From positions 372,001 through 436,000 of the forward strand of contig CBDFGE010000005.1 in assembly GCA_965247055.1 (NCBI GenBank): 64,000 nucleotides of DNA, written 5' to 3'. The position numbers were made by a program, and so were the translations under genes. Below the pieces are notes generated by a model that did not search any database, was not told the origin of the DNA, and saw nothing but the letters and a program-made list of their open reading frames with translations. The stretch is from CBDFGE01 sp965247055 (GTDB taxonomy: Bacteria; Chloroflexota; Dehalococcoidia; Lucifugimonadales; JAGWBF01). This document shows positions 1 through 7,461 of this stretch, one piece after another (within the stretch, counting starts at the first letter, position 1; each line of letters begins with the position of its first letter).

Positions 1-145
1 GGTCGTTGGGGAACAGGGTCAGTGCCCTCACGTCGCACTCCGGGTCGAGGGTACTGATGATCCTCTCCCAGGTCTCTCCTCCGTCCGGGCTGCGCGATAT
101 TCCCGCGCCAACGGTCCCTACGCAGATAGTGTAGTCTCCTACCAT
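1..145 (-). CDS. Asp-box (BNR repeat) beta-propeller protein, N-terminal part
   Basis: This is the 5' end of a minus-strand gene that runs off the left edge of the window. The 48 visible residues begin MVGDYTICVGTVG and contain SPDGGETW, which fits the Asp-box signature S-x-D-x-G-x-T-W of sialidase-like and photosystem-stability-factor-like propellers. The ATG (complement of 143-145) is preceded by GGAGG at about 151-155, a good ribosome site. There is no signal peptide at this start, which suggests a cytoplasmic protein or one exported by another route. The substrate cannot be judged from this fragment. Confidence 0.6.
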   Translation of the reverse strand, partial: MVGDYTICVGTVGAGISRSPDGGETWERIISTLDPECDVRALTLFPND

Positions 146-311
146 CGCCCCCTCCTTTGCCAGCGGAACTGACTACCACCGGCTGTGGTTATGGGAAGAT
201 AATAGCTGAAGCTCCCAGAAAAGGCAACCTGAGTCCCGGGCCCGATTCGTGGCGGCGACCCGGGCAACGCAGGACGCCTCTCTCCAACAGTCGGACTCCT
301 TCGCCCCGCGG

Positions 312-320
312 TGCTATAAT
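312..320 (+). promoter_or_regulatory. Extended -10 element upstream of the ketopantoate-reductase-like gene
   Basis: TGC followed by TATAAT forms a textbook extended -10 element 47 bp before the ATG at 368. No good -35 hexamer lies 16-18 bp upstream, which is usual for TGn promoters. The same block GGTGCTATA(A/C/T)T recurs before the genes at 20052 and 24275. Confidence 0.55.
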
Positions 321-367
321 TCCAGCGTGGAAAGGGCGATGGACCGAAGGCGAACGAGGAGGATGCC

Positions 368-1453
368 ATGAAGATAGCGGTACTGGGCGCCGGGGCGATA
401 GGTGGAATCGTCGCGGTCGGACTCCACCGGGGTGGCCACCAGCCGCTGATCATCGATCCCTGGAAGTCCCACGTGGAGGCGATACGTAGCACCGGCTTCC
501 AGATGACGGGCTACTATGGCGGGCAGCCGGCAGAGTGGCGCGGGGTGATACCGGCCATCCATACCGACGATCTGGGCCAGCTCAGGGAGCCGCTGGACCT
601 CGTGTTCCTGGCCGTGAAGGCGTACAACACCCGGCGGTACACGGAGCTGATAGAACCCTATCTGGCCCCGGACGGCATGGTAGTTTCCGTTCAGAACGGG
701 ATCAACGAGCCCACCATCGCGGAGATAGTGGGGCCCGAACGCACCATCGGCTGCGAGACGTTGATGGGAGGCCAGACCTGGGAGCCGGGCCACATCCACC
801 GCACCATGGGCGGCAACCCGGGAGTGATGGATTACATGATCGGCGAGTACCAGGGGGGCATCACGCCCAGGGTAGAGGAGATGGCCCGGATGTTGCGGGA
901 CTGCTGCGGCACCTGCGGGGTGTCGGAACACGTCATGGACGAGGTGTGGACCAAGTTCGTGGTTAACTGTGGAGGTAACATGCTGGGTGCCATCACCTCC
1001 TGGGACAGCAGGGAGCTGGTCCTTAACAACACGGCCCGCCTCCGATGGTCCCTGCAGAGCGAAGCCATCTCCGTGGGGGAGCAGGTGGGCGTTCGCCTGG
1101 GCAGCTTTGGGGGAAGTGTGGGGGTCATCCTGACCGCCGAGGACATCAGGCAGGCTGCCCAGGGGCTGCGCCCGGACCTGGAGGAGCAGGTCATCGAACA
1201 GGCCAAGAAGAATGTGGTGGTGACCCGTCCCTCGACGCTGCACGACGCCCTGAGGGGTACGCCCATGGAGGTGGAGGAGCTAAACGGCTACGTGGTAAAG
1301 CAGGCGGAGCCGCTGGAGATTCCCGTCCCCTATAACCGGGCCATAGTCAGGGTCGCCAGGCTGGTGAACGACCACACTCTGAGGCCCTTCCCCTCCAATC
1401 TGGCCCTGTTCGAGGAGTACATTCGCGAGGAGCTGGCGGCGGCCCATCAGTGA
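368..1453 (+). CDS. 2-dehydropantoate 2-reductase (ApbA/PanE) family protein
   Basis: This is an NADPH-dependent ketopantoate reductase-like protein of 361 residues. The N-terminus MKIAVLGAGAIGG carries the Rossmann G-x-G-x-x-G motif (G7, G9, G12). VKAYN at about residues 82-86 matches the family segment with the catalytic lysine. The C-terminal half is the helical ketopantoate-binding domain. Its length exceeds the roughly 300 residues of E. coli PanE, as in many paralogues of this family, so a role in pantothenate synthesis is possible but another 2-keto substrate is equally likely. AGGAGG sits just before the ATG. A terminator-like hairpin follows, and the next gene converges on it. Confidence 0.85.
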   Translation: MKIAVLGAGAIGGIVAVGLHRGGHQPLIIDPWKSHVEAIRSTGFQMTGYYGGQPAEWRGVIPAIHTDDLGQLREPLDLVFLAVKAYNTRRYTELIEPYLAPDGMVVSVQNGINEPTIAEIVGPERTIGCETLMGGQTWEPGHIHRTMGGNPGVMDYMIGEYQGGITPRVEEMARMLRDCCGTCGVSEHVMDEVWTKFVVNCGGNMLGAITSWDSRELVLNNTARLRWSLQSEAISVGEQVGVRLGSFGGSVGVILTAEDIRQAAQGLRPDLEEQVIEQAKKNVVVTRPSTLHDALRGTPMEVEELNGYVVKQAEPLEIPVPYNRAIVRVARLVNDHTLRPFPSNLALFEEYIREELAAAHQ

Positions 1454-1460
1454 GCGGTCC

Positions 1461-1487
1461 GGGGGCTACCGGCGGCCGCTAGCCCCC
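1461..1487. terminator. Hairpin between convergent genes
   Basis: GGGGGCTA (1461-1468) pairs with TAGCCCCC (1480-1487) around an 11-nt GC-rich loop. It lies between the stop codon at 1453 and the converging gene that ends at 1489, so it could act on both transcripts. No U-tract is visible, so its strength is uncertain. Confidence 0.4.
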
Positions 1488-1488
1488 G

Positions 1489-1803
1489 TCACTTGCGCCA
1501 GTCCGAGTCGGAAGGGAACACGGTGACGCACTCGCGGCGGACGGGCGGGGCGGCGTGCCAGTCCTTGACGGTGTCTCGCCACTTGAGGTAATGGGGCGCC
1601 CGGCGATGCGCCTCCACGGCTGCCTGATCGGCGTACACCTCGTACAGGTGGATACGGTTCAGGTCCTCCTTGTCCTGGACCACGTCGAATCGGAGGCAGC
1701 CGGGCTCGTTGCCCAACGAGCCGCGGGCGTCGTCAAGCATTGCCTCCATGAAGGCATCCCGGAACTCGGGCTTGATCTGGATCGTCACCACCAGTGCTTC
1801 CAT
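1489..1803 (-). CDS. Antibiotic biosynthesis monooxygenase (ABM) domain protein
   Basis: A 104-residue protein of the dimeric alpha/beta-barrel (ferredoxin-like) fold, related to YgiN-type quinol monooxygenases. It begins with the typical beta strand MEALVVTIQIKPEF, followed by a helix, the segment LNRIHLYEVYADQAAVEAH and a terminal VFPSDSDW. Small ABM proteins either oxidise quinols or aromatics without cofactor or act as partners of larger enzymes; the substrate cannot be read from sequence. The ribosome site AAGGAGGTGAC directly precedes the ATG. A minus-strand TATAAT (complement of 1878-1883) lies about 75 bp upstream. Confidence 0.75.
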   Translation of the reverse strand: MEALVVTIQIKPEFRDAFMEAMLDDARGSLGNEPGCLRFDVVQDKEDLNRIHLYEVYADQAAVEAHRRAPHYLKWRDTVKDWHAAPPVRRECVTVFPSDSDWRK

Positions 1804-2109
1804 GTCACCTCCTTCTTATAGGGCCGGTCTGCCTGTGTGAGTGGGGCGGAAACCCCGAGGCACCGACAGTGGACTGAATTATACAGCGGGGCACTGCCCT
1901 TGGGGAGGGGTGGGGCATTCCGGGGGTATGACACCTGGGCAACCTGAGGCTAAAGGTGGTGTTGACACGGTGTCCCGAGGACATTATATTGAGAACTGGA
2001 CAATCGTGACTAATTTCCCGTATATTTCCCCCATCTCACGTACCAAGCTCGCAAATGATCCCCATATCGTGGAGATGTCGGAGTATGTCGGGCGAAAGGT
2101 GGTAAGGTG
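1804..2109. other. Intergenic region: divergent promoters and a DUF1800 leader
   Basis: This stretch of about 306 bp has no supportable gene. It holds the upstream region of the ABM gene on the minus strand (TATAAT on the complement of 1878-1883) and, on the plus strand, the promoter at 1962-1990 followed by an untranslated leader of about 115 nt. The leader has partly complementary segments near 2034-2041 and 2069-2077 that could form a weak hairpin. Confidence 0.5.
1962..1990 (+). promoter_or_regulatory. Sigma70-type promoter of the first DUF1800-DUF1501 operon
   Basis: TTGACA (1962-1967), a 17-bp spacer and TATATT (1985-1990) form a near-consensus housekeeping promoter. It lies about 120 bp before the DUF1800 start and is the best promoter candidate for the pair that follows. 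Confidence 0.75.
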
Positions 2110-3510
2110 ATGTCCAGCGACATAGCCTTGATGGCGCATCTGATGCGTCGCGCGGGTTTCGGGGCAACCCGGGAGGAGTTGGAGGCCCGGGCAGCCACGG
2201 GGTATGAGGCGACGGTGGAGGAGATGCTGCATCCCGAAGATCAGGAGCCCGTGGACTACCACGAGCTGCTGCGTTACCATCCGTGGCTCTGGAAGCACGG
2301 GACCCTGCCGGCTATGGGCGGCGCGGGCTGGGTCTACCGGATGCTGAACACGAGGACACCCCTGCAGGAAAAGATGACGCTTTTCTGGCACCAGATTTTC
2401 GCCACGGGGGTCTCGAAGGTAGACCACTACGATGAGATGGTGGACATGATAGACATGTTCCGCGAGAGGGGGATGGGACACTACCAGGAGCTGTTGATCG
2501 AGGTGGCCAAGACCCCGGCGATGATCTACTGGTTGGACAACAACGAGAACCACGCGGAGGCGGTCAACGAGAACTGGGGCCGGGAGCTGCTGGAGCTGTT
2601 CAGCATGGGGGTGGGCAACTACACCGAAGTGGACGTCCGGGAGTGCTCCCGCGCCTTCACCGGCTGGACCTTCTCCCCGAAGATCCCCAGGTTCCCCATG
2701 GGACGGTACGACTGGTTCTTCGAGTACAGAGAGGAGGACCACGACGACACCGAAAAGACCTTCCTGGGGCATACTGGGAGGTTCAATGGCGAGGACATTA
2801 TAGACATCATCTGCGAGCATCCCGCAACGGCCCGGTTCATCTGCCGTCACCTCTACAACTTCTTCGTTGCCGACGAAGCACAGGTGCCTGCCTGGTCGGT
2901 GACTCCGCCGAGGGACCCTGAGGCCATCGACACCCTGGCCAAGGCATTTACCGGGTCCAAGGGTGAGATGGTACCGGTGCTGCGGGTGCTGTTCAACTCC
3001 GACTTCTTCAAGAACGCCCGCTTCGCCAAGATAAAGAGCCCCGCCGAGATGCTGATTGGGACCCTGCGTCTTGCGGGCGGAGCCGAGTTTCCGGCCCCCG
3101 GTATCGGCAACCTCTACAAAGAGTGTGGCTATATGGGGCAGGACCTGATGAACCCACCGAGCGTGGAAGGGTGGCACACGGGGACTGAGTGGGTGAACAG
3201 CGGCTCGCTGATGAGGCGGGTCAACTTCGCCGCCGGTCTGGTGGGGGACGCGGAGCGGCCTGGGGTGCGGTCCATGGTCGAGAGGCTAAAGGCCAGGGGT
3301 GAGATATCTGCGGAGGAGTTCGTGGACGCCTGCTTGGACCTGATGGGGCCGCTGGAGGTGGACCAGGGTACCCGGGACGAGGTAGTGAGTCACGCCAACG
3401 CGGGGGGAAAGCTCAGGTGGGGGACGGATGAGGAGAAGACAAGCTCCACGCGGCGGGTGACGGAGATGTTGCAGCTGATAGTCTCGTTGAGGGACTACCA
3501 CTACGCGTAG
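2110..3510 (+). CDS. DUF1800 family protein, copy A
   Basis: A 466-residue DUF1800 protein. The ATG at 2110 is preferred over the adjoining GTG at 2107 because the N-terminus MSSDIALMAHLMRRAGFG then matches the second copy at 59203. DUF1800 hallmarks are the N-terminal helical segment with RRAGFGA, NENWGRELLELFSMG near residue 155, and an FTGW motif. DUF1800 proteins are usually exported and encoded beside DUF1501; this one has no signal peptide or Tat motif. The biochemical function of the family is unknown. The 5' two thirds differ from copy B, whereas from position 3133 onward the DNA is essentially identical to it. DUF1501 follows after 29 bp. Confidence 0.88.
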   Translation: MSSDIALMAHLMRRAGFGATREELEARAATGYEATVEEMLHPEDQEPVDYHELLRYHPWLWKHGTLPAMGGAGWVYRMLNTRTPLQEKMTLFWHQIFATGVSKVDHYDEMVDMIDMFRERGMGHYQELLIEVAKTPAMIYWLDNNENHAEAVNENWGRELLELFSMGVGNYTEVDVRECSRAFTGWTFSPKIPRFPMGRYDWFFEYREEDHDDTEKTFLGHTGRFNGEDIIDIICEHPATARFICRHLYNFFVADEAQVPAWSVTPPRDPEAIDTLAKAFTGSKGEMVPVLRVLFNSDFFKNARFAKIKSPAEMLIGTLRLAGGAEFPAPGIGNLYKECGYMGQDLMNPPSVEGWHTGTEWVNSGSLMRRVNFAAGLVGDAERPGVRSMVERLKARGEISAEEFVDACLDLMGPLEVDQGTRDEVVSHANAGGKLRWGTDEEKTSSTRRVTEMLQLIVSLRDYHYA

Positions 3511-3539
3511 TTAGAGCAGGAAAAGGAGGACAGGGAAGG

Positions 3540-4670
3540 ATGGCAAGTAGCAAAAAGGACCCGGTGCTGGTGGTGTTGCAGCTATCTGGAGGCAACGACT
3601 ACTTCAACACGGTGATACCCTATACGGACCCGCTGTACCATGATAACCGGCGGACGCTGGGGATACCGGAGGACCAGGTACTGCCGCTGGACGACGAAGT
3701 AGGGTTTCACCCGAACATGGGGCCGATGAGGGAGCTGTACAAGCAGGGGAATCTGGCCATCGTCCATGGAGTGGGGTATCCGAACTCGATAAGGTCCCAC
3801 TTCCGGTCGATGGACATCTGGCACACATGCGAGCCGGACAAAAACGGGACGGAGGGATGGCTGGGGAGAGTGACGAAAGAGCTAGACCCGAAGAAAGAGA
3901 ACGTGGTGACGTCGGTGAGCTTCGGGCCGAGCATGTTCCGAGCGCTGGCATCGCCTGGGGTGCCGGTGGCGTGTGTGGACGACCTGGACACCTACGGGTT
4001 TTTGCCTGGGATCGCGGAGCAGGAGCAGAGGATGAGGATACTGGACCGGTTTGCGCGGCTGTACTCGCCGGCGATAGGGACGGGTCCGGTGATGGACTAT
4101 CTGGGGCAGACTGGGCTGGACTCTCTGGCCGGAGCGGACATACTGAAGGTGGCGCCGGAGAGCTATAGCTCGAACGTGGAGTACGCGAACACTACGATAG
4201 CGAAGAAGCTGAAGGGGATAGCGCAGATCCACTTTGCGGACTTGGGGACGCGGATCTTCTACTGCGACCACGGGAGCTTCGACACCCACGCGAACCAGAT
4301 GGGAGAACACGCGCGGTTGTGGAAGGACGTGTCGGAGGCGGTAGAGGACTTCATGGAGGACCTGAGGGAGCACAACGCATCGGACAACGTGGTGCTGTTT
4401 CTGTTCTCGGAGTTTGGACGCCGGGTGAAGGACAACGGGTCCGGTTCGGACCACGGATCGGGAGGAGTGGCGTTCATGGTAGGGGACCCTGTGAAGGGAG
4501 GGCAGTGCAGCGAGTACCCGTCGCGGAAGCCCGAGGACCTGGAGCAGGGTGACCTGGTGCCAAACATAGACTTTCGTGGGGTCTACAGCTCATTGCTGGA
4601 AGACTGGATGGGTATGGATGCGGTGCCGATAGTGGGTGGGAGCTTCGAGGGGGTCAAGTTCCTGCGTTAG
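3540..4670 (+). CDS. DUF1501 family protein, copy A
   Basis: A 376-residue DUF1501 protein, a family related to the alkaline phosphatase/sulfatase superfamily. Visible hallmarks are LQLSGGNDYFN (about residues 11-21), GNLAIVHGVG, a SEFGRR motif near 289-294 and SDHGSGG near 303-309, which supply the acidic and histidine residues expected at a metal site. Homologues normally begin with a Tat signal; this one starts MASSKKDPVLVVLQ and has none. AAGGAGGA at 3523-3530 gives a good ribosome site. It is identical to copy B (56640-57770) except Cys/Tyr in GGQ-C/Y-SEYP and Val/Met near residue 362. Two hairpins follow. The substrate is unknown. Confidence 0.88.
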   Translation: MASSKKDPVLVVLQLSGGNDYFNTVIPYTDPLYHDNRRTLGIPEDQVLPLDDEVGFHPNMGPMRELYKQGNLAIVHGVGYPNSIRSHFRSMDIWHTCEPDKNGTEGWLGRVTKELDPKKENVVTSVSFGPSMFRALASPGVPVACVDDLDTYGFLPGIAEQEQRMRILDRFARLYSPAIGTGPVMDYLGQTGLDSLAGADILKVAPESYSSNVEYANTTIAKKLKGIAQIHFADLGTRIFYCDHGSFDTHANQMGEHARLWKDVSEAVEDFMEDLREHNASDNVVLFLFSEFGRRVKDNGSGSDHGSGGVAFMVGDPVKGGQCSEYPSRKPEDLEQGDLVPNIDFRGVYSSLLEDWMGMDAVPIVGGSFEGVKFLR

Positions 4671-4695
4671 GTCGGCGGTGACAGGGAAGTAACTT

Positions 4696-4730
4696 CTAGG
4701 GCCGGCGAACGTACCTGTCGCTGGCCCTAG
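4696..4730 (+). terminator. Hairpin 1 downstream of DUF1501 copy A
   Basis: CTAGGGCC (4696-4703) pairs perfectly with GGCCCTAG (4723-4730), and inside it GCGA (4705-4708) pairs with TCGC (4718-4721). It lies 25 bp after the DUF1501 stop. No U-tract follows. It may terminate transcription or stabilise the transcript end. An identical copy is at 56580-56614. Confidence 0.45.
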
Positions 4731-4738
4731 TGCGATGA

Positions 4739-4761
4739 GGACAAAACGCTCTGTTTTGTCC
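4739..4761 (+). terminator. Hairpin 2 downstream of DUF1501 copy A
   Basis: GGACAAAAC (4739-4747) and GTTTTGTCC (4753-4761) form a perfect 9-bp stem around the loop GCTCT. The A-tract before and T-tract inside the stem could work as a terminator in either direction. The same hairpin is at 56549-56571. Confidence 0.45.
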
Positions 4762-5079
4762 TGTGACAGGGCCTTCCAAACCTAGTGAGCCTGAGCGGGC
4801 GGATGCCACGTTAGCTCCAGATATTGTAAGTATATCTGTTGCCCCTCCCACCCTCAACCCGAAGGTTCTGCACCCTGATTCACGACCCGAACCCCTCGCC
4901 ATTGCAACGTCCTGGTGAGTCGCCCGAGCACTGCGATCGTTCGTTCTCCAGTGTGGAGCTGTACAGCGTAGCCAAGGAGGAGGCGCACTGCCGTCTTCTA
5001 ATACAAATTGGGGATACTCTTTACTCGATTGTTTAAGGAGTTCTTTGTGCCTATTGTGGGAGGTATTGTTAACTTAGGG

Positions 5080-5108
5080 TTGACAGGAACCCTTGGCTCG
5101 CCTATTAT
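5080..5108 (+). promoter_or_regulatory. Near-consensus promoter upstream of the ATPase pseudogene
   Basis: TTGACA (5080-5085), a 17-bp spacer and TATTAT (5103-5108). It is oriented toward the broken ATPase gene and the NHL gene behind it, so it may now serve mainly the NHL gene at 6372. Confidence 0.65.
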
Positions 5109-5253
5109 CCCGAAGGCGGTGTGAAAAGCGTGTGAGTGAAGGGTGAATACCCTCTTGACTTCAGGTGACTTGACACATTAGGGGTTGTTACCGCATCATA
5201 CTCGCCGACCGAAAGTGTGCAGTCAGAATGAGCTACATCCAACCTTGCTGGAC

Positions 5254-6360
5254 ATGCCCTACCAAGCCAACCACTACAATTTCTCTCGGCCGGTCCCGGG
5301 TCGGCACCTGTTCGCGGGCCGTCAAGACCAGCTGAACACACTCCTCTATTACTTGGGAGGACCACCTAGCGTGGCCCCCGTCAATATCATGGTTGTAGGC
5401 GCAAGATGAAGCGGCAAAACCGGCCTGCTCAATGTCACACAAGAATACGCCTTGGAATTGGGCCACGTGGTGGTCCGGTGCGATCTGGACGAGGGAACCG
5501 CCAGTGATGAAACGACGTTCTTTCTGGAGATCCTCGATGAGTTGAGAGCGGAGGTAGACACACCTGCGTTGAGTTTGGGACATTCGGCTTTGAACTGGAC
5601 AGACCAGCGTAATGGGCAGATGGGAGAGATGGGATGTCTGCTGATGACACAGGAAGTCTCGCGTGCTGAGGCCTATGGACGCGTGCCCCGAGTAACCGAT
5701 GCCATGCTCAGGAGAGACTTTCGGGGGTTGGCGGCACAGCTCGATGTACCCATGAGCCGCCGTATTGTGATCTTTATCGACGAAGCTGATTTGCTTGCCC
5801 GCAATGCCCCGCTACTCCAGCGGATTCGGAACACCCTCGCCACCTTGCCGGAGATTCAGCTTGTCATGGCGAGCACTGGGACGGTACTCCTCGGGGGCGA
5901 CAGCTCCTACTCTCCGTTTGGAAGGAGCTTCACCTTCAGTCGTCTGGGACCATTCAAGTCATGGGAAGAGACAAGGGAGTGCATCGAGATTCCTCTGGCC
6001 TTCACCGGGAGCAACATAGTGGTGCCAGACGAGTTCGCACAGGATATTCACCGCCTAACCGAAGGCCATCCCTACTTGGTGCAACTGACCTGTCACGTAT
6101 GGTTCAAACATCAGCATAGAAACGGCAGAGAGCATTTGGATTTCAGCCTGGACCCCAAGATGCGATGCGAGCCCCGGCAACTCGCCAACGATCTCCCGCA
6201 TCCTGCCATCAGAGAGTTCTGGAGGCGAGTGTGGGACCGGCATTCATTCGAAAAAATGAGACGGCCTAAAGCCCCTTGCCTTTCGGCTCGTAGCACACGA
6301 ACTTACAGAGCTAGTGCGAGTCGGACTCTGTCGTTGAACTCGCTGGATGAAAAGGGGTGA
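5254..6360 (+). pseudogene. AAA-type ATPase with a stop codon inside the Walker A motif
   Basis: One continuous frame from the ATG at 5254 encodes an AAA_16-like ATPase: the N-terminal signature SRPVPGRHLFAGR, Walker A read as GAR-stop-SGKTGLL, a Walker B-like IVIFIDEADLL, and a C-terminal LTEGHPYLVQLTCHVW block. The in-frame TGA at 5407-5409 lies exactly where intact relatives have a Gly codon, and one G-to-T change of GGA explains it. A second lesion is likely near 6255-6275: the reading frame ends in low-complexity residues, while the +1 frame gives a plausible helix (LAFRLVAHELTELVRVGL) ending at 6337. The gene looks richer in A+T than its neighbours and sits in the segment missing from cassette B. 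TTG at 5452 could restart translation only downstream of the P-loop. Confidence 0.75.
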
Positions 6361-6371
6361 GGTGAGGAGAG

Positions 6372-7409
6372 ATGCTGACCCAGATAGTAGCTGGCCGGGT
6401 GTGGGACTATAGCCACGCTGTAGGTGGCCGGTACGGCATACAATTTCCGGTGGCCGTGGCCATCGGCAGCGAAGACTTCGTGTACATCCTGTGCCGGACA
6501 CAGGAAGCCTTCAGCGCCGTGCCCTGGAATCGCACCGGGGTCGACTCCACCGTGGTGAAGCTTACCATCGGTATGCTCCCCGGGGACGAGGAGTTCGCAC
6601 TGAGCTGTGGCGGCTATGGTGACGAGCCGGGAAAGATGATCTGGACGGCGGGGATCGCGCTGGACTCCCGCGAGAACGTGTACGCCACCGACGAGTGGAT
6701 GAACCGGGTCAGCGTGTTCGATAAGGAAGGGAGCCTTCAGGGCATCTGGGGCACCACCGGCAGCGAAGAGGGGGAGCTGCTGCGACCCTCGGGTATCGCC
6801 GTCGACGCCCAGGACGACGTGTACATCGCCGACAGCCTCAATCACCGCATCCAGAAGTTCACGAAGGAGGGGAAGTTCCTCGCCAAGTGGGGGAGCAGGG
6901 GAAGTGGCGAGGGAGAGCTGGACTCGCCCTGGGGTATCACGATAGATGCCCAGGGATACGTCTACGTGGCCGATCACAAGAACCACCGGGCCCAGAAGTT
7001 CACACCTGACGGGGAGTGGGTGGCTACTTTCGGCAGCTACGGCTCCGGCAGAGGGCAGCTGGACCGCCCTTCGGACGTGGCGGTGGACCCCGATGGTGAC
7101 GTGTACGTGTGTGACTGGGCCAACAGCCGGGTCCAGGTTTACGGACCCGAGGGAAAGTTCATAACCAGCTTCATAGGCGACGCCCAGCAGCTGGCCAAGT
7201 GGCATCAGGAGACGGTGGACGCCAACCAGGACGTGATCAAGGCCCGGCGCAGGGTCAAAAGCCTTGAACCGGAATGGAGGTTTGCGCTGCCCACTGGGGT
7301 GACCTTTGACCCCCGGAAGGGGCGCCTCTTCGTGGCGGATACCCAGCGTGGCCGCCTCCAGATATACAACAAGCTCAAAGATTTCGCAGAGGCCCAGGCT
7401 AACCTGTAG
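6372..7409 (+). CDS. NHL-repeat beta-propeller protein, copy 1
   Basis: 345 residues with about five or six NHL repeats. The repeat core recurs as SGIAVDAQDDVYIADSLNHRI, then WGITIDAQGYVYVADHKNHRA, then SDVAVDPDGDVYVCDWANSRV. NHL propellers bind proteins, peptides or RNA, and some are lyases; no catalytic residues can be assigned here. The N-terminus MLTQIVAGRVWDYSH is shared with the copies at 56509 and 60414 and is not a signal peptide. GAGGAGAG precedes the ATG. In cassette B an NHL gene directly follows DUF1501, so this gene probably belonged to the DUF1800-DUF1501 operon before the ATPase segment was inserted. Confidence 0.85.
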   Translation: MLTQIVAGRVWDYSHAVGGRYGIQFPVAVAIGSEDFVYILCRTQEAFSAVPWNRTGVDSTVVKLTIGMLPGDEEFALSCGGYGDEPGKMIWTAGIALDSRENVYATDEWMNRVSVFDKEGSLQGIWGTTGSEEGELLRPSGIAVDAQDDVYIADSLNHRIQKFTKEGKFLAKWGSRGSGEGELDSPWGITIDAQGYVYVADHKNHRAQKFTPDGEWVATFGSYGSGRGQLDRPSDVAVDPDGDVYVCDWANSRVQVYGPEGKFITSFIGDAQQLAKWHQETVDANQDVIKARRRVKSLEPEWRFALPTGVTFDPRKGRLFVADTQRGRLQIYNKLKDFAEAQANL

Positions 7410-7426
7410 CGTGGAGGCGGCCTTTC

Positions 7427-7455
7427 TTGCAAATGTGCCCCTTTCCTGACAAAAT
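7427..7455 (+). promoter_or_regulatory. Promoter of the PAC2 gene, apparently leaderless
   Basis: TTGCAA (7427-7432), a 17-bp spacer ending in TGA, and CAAAAT (7450-7455). The ATG at 7462 is only 7 bp after the -10 element and has no Shine-Dalgarno site, so the transcript probably starts at or next to the start codon. Confidence 0.5.
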
Positions 7456-7461
7456 AGGGGC

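Larger units (their letters stand above)
3133..4789 (+). repeat. Left arm of a 1.66-kb near-identical inverted repeat
   Basis: Bases 3133-4789 are the reverse complement of 56521-58177 without any indel: paired positions always sum to 61310. Only three substitutions were seen, at 3836, 4507 and 4623. The repeat covers the last 125 or so codons of DUF1800, the whole DUF1501 gene and two hairpins. Identity stops abruptly at 4789/56521 and decays inside DUF1800 at 3132/58178. Confidence 0.93.
4671..5253. other. Intergenic region with two hairpins, a novel junction and a promoter
   Basis: About 580 bp without a supportable gene. 4671-4789 is the end of the long repeat, with the hairpins at 4696-4730 and 4739-4761. 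From 4790 the DNA has no counterpart in the second cassette and looks richer in A+T. A short frame ending at 5036 reads SFSSVELYSVAKEEAHC and could be the tail of a degraded gene, but nothing confirms it. The promoter at 5080-5108 points into the ATPase pseudogene. Confidence 0.5.

Noticed and set aside
1984..3177. A 397-codon frame on the minus strand opposite DUF1800 copy A
   Set aside because: It is the shadow of a GC-rich gene: the plus strand carries a known family with a ribosome site and promoter, and the minus frame has no recognisable motif.
3882..4454. The same 190-codon antisense frame opposite both DUF1501 copies
   Set aside because: It is repeated only because the underlying DNA is repeated; it has no independent conservation.
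4839..5036. A 65-codon frame (ending DTLYSIV) in the gap before the ATPase pseudogene
   Set aside because: No ribosome site, no recognised family and unusual composition. Only the last 30 codons look protein-like; at most a relic.
5407..5409. TGA read as Gly or selenocysteine
   Set aside because: TGA ends many intact genes here, no selenocysteine insertion element was recognised, and the gene has a second apparent lesion.
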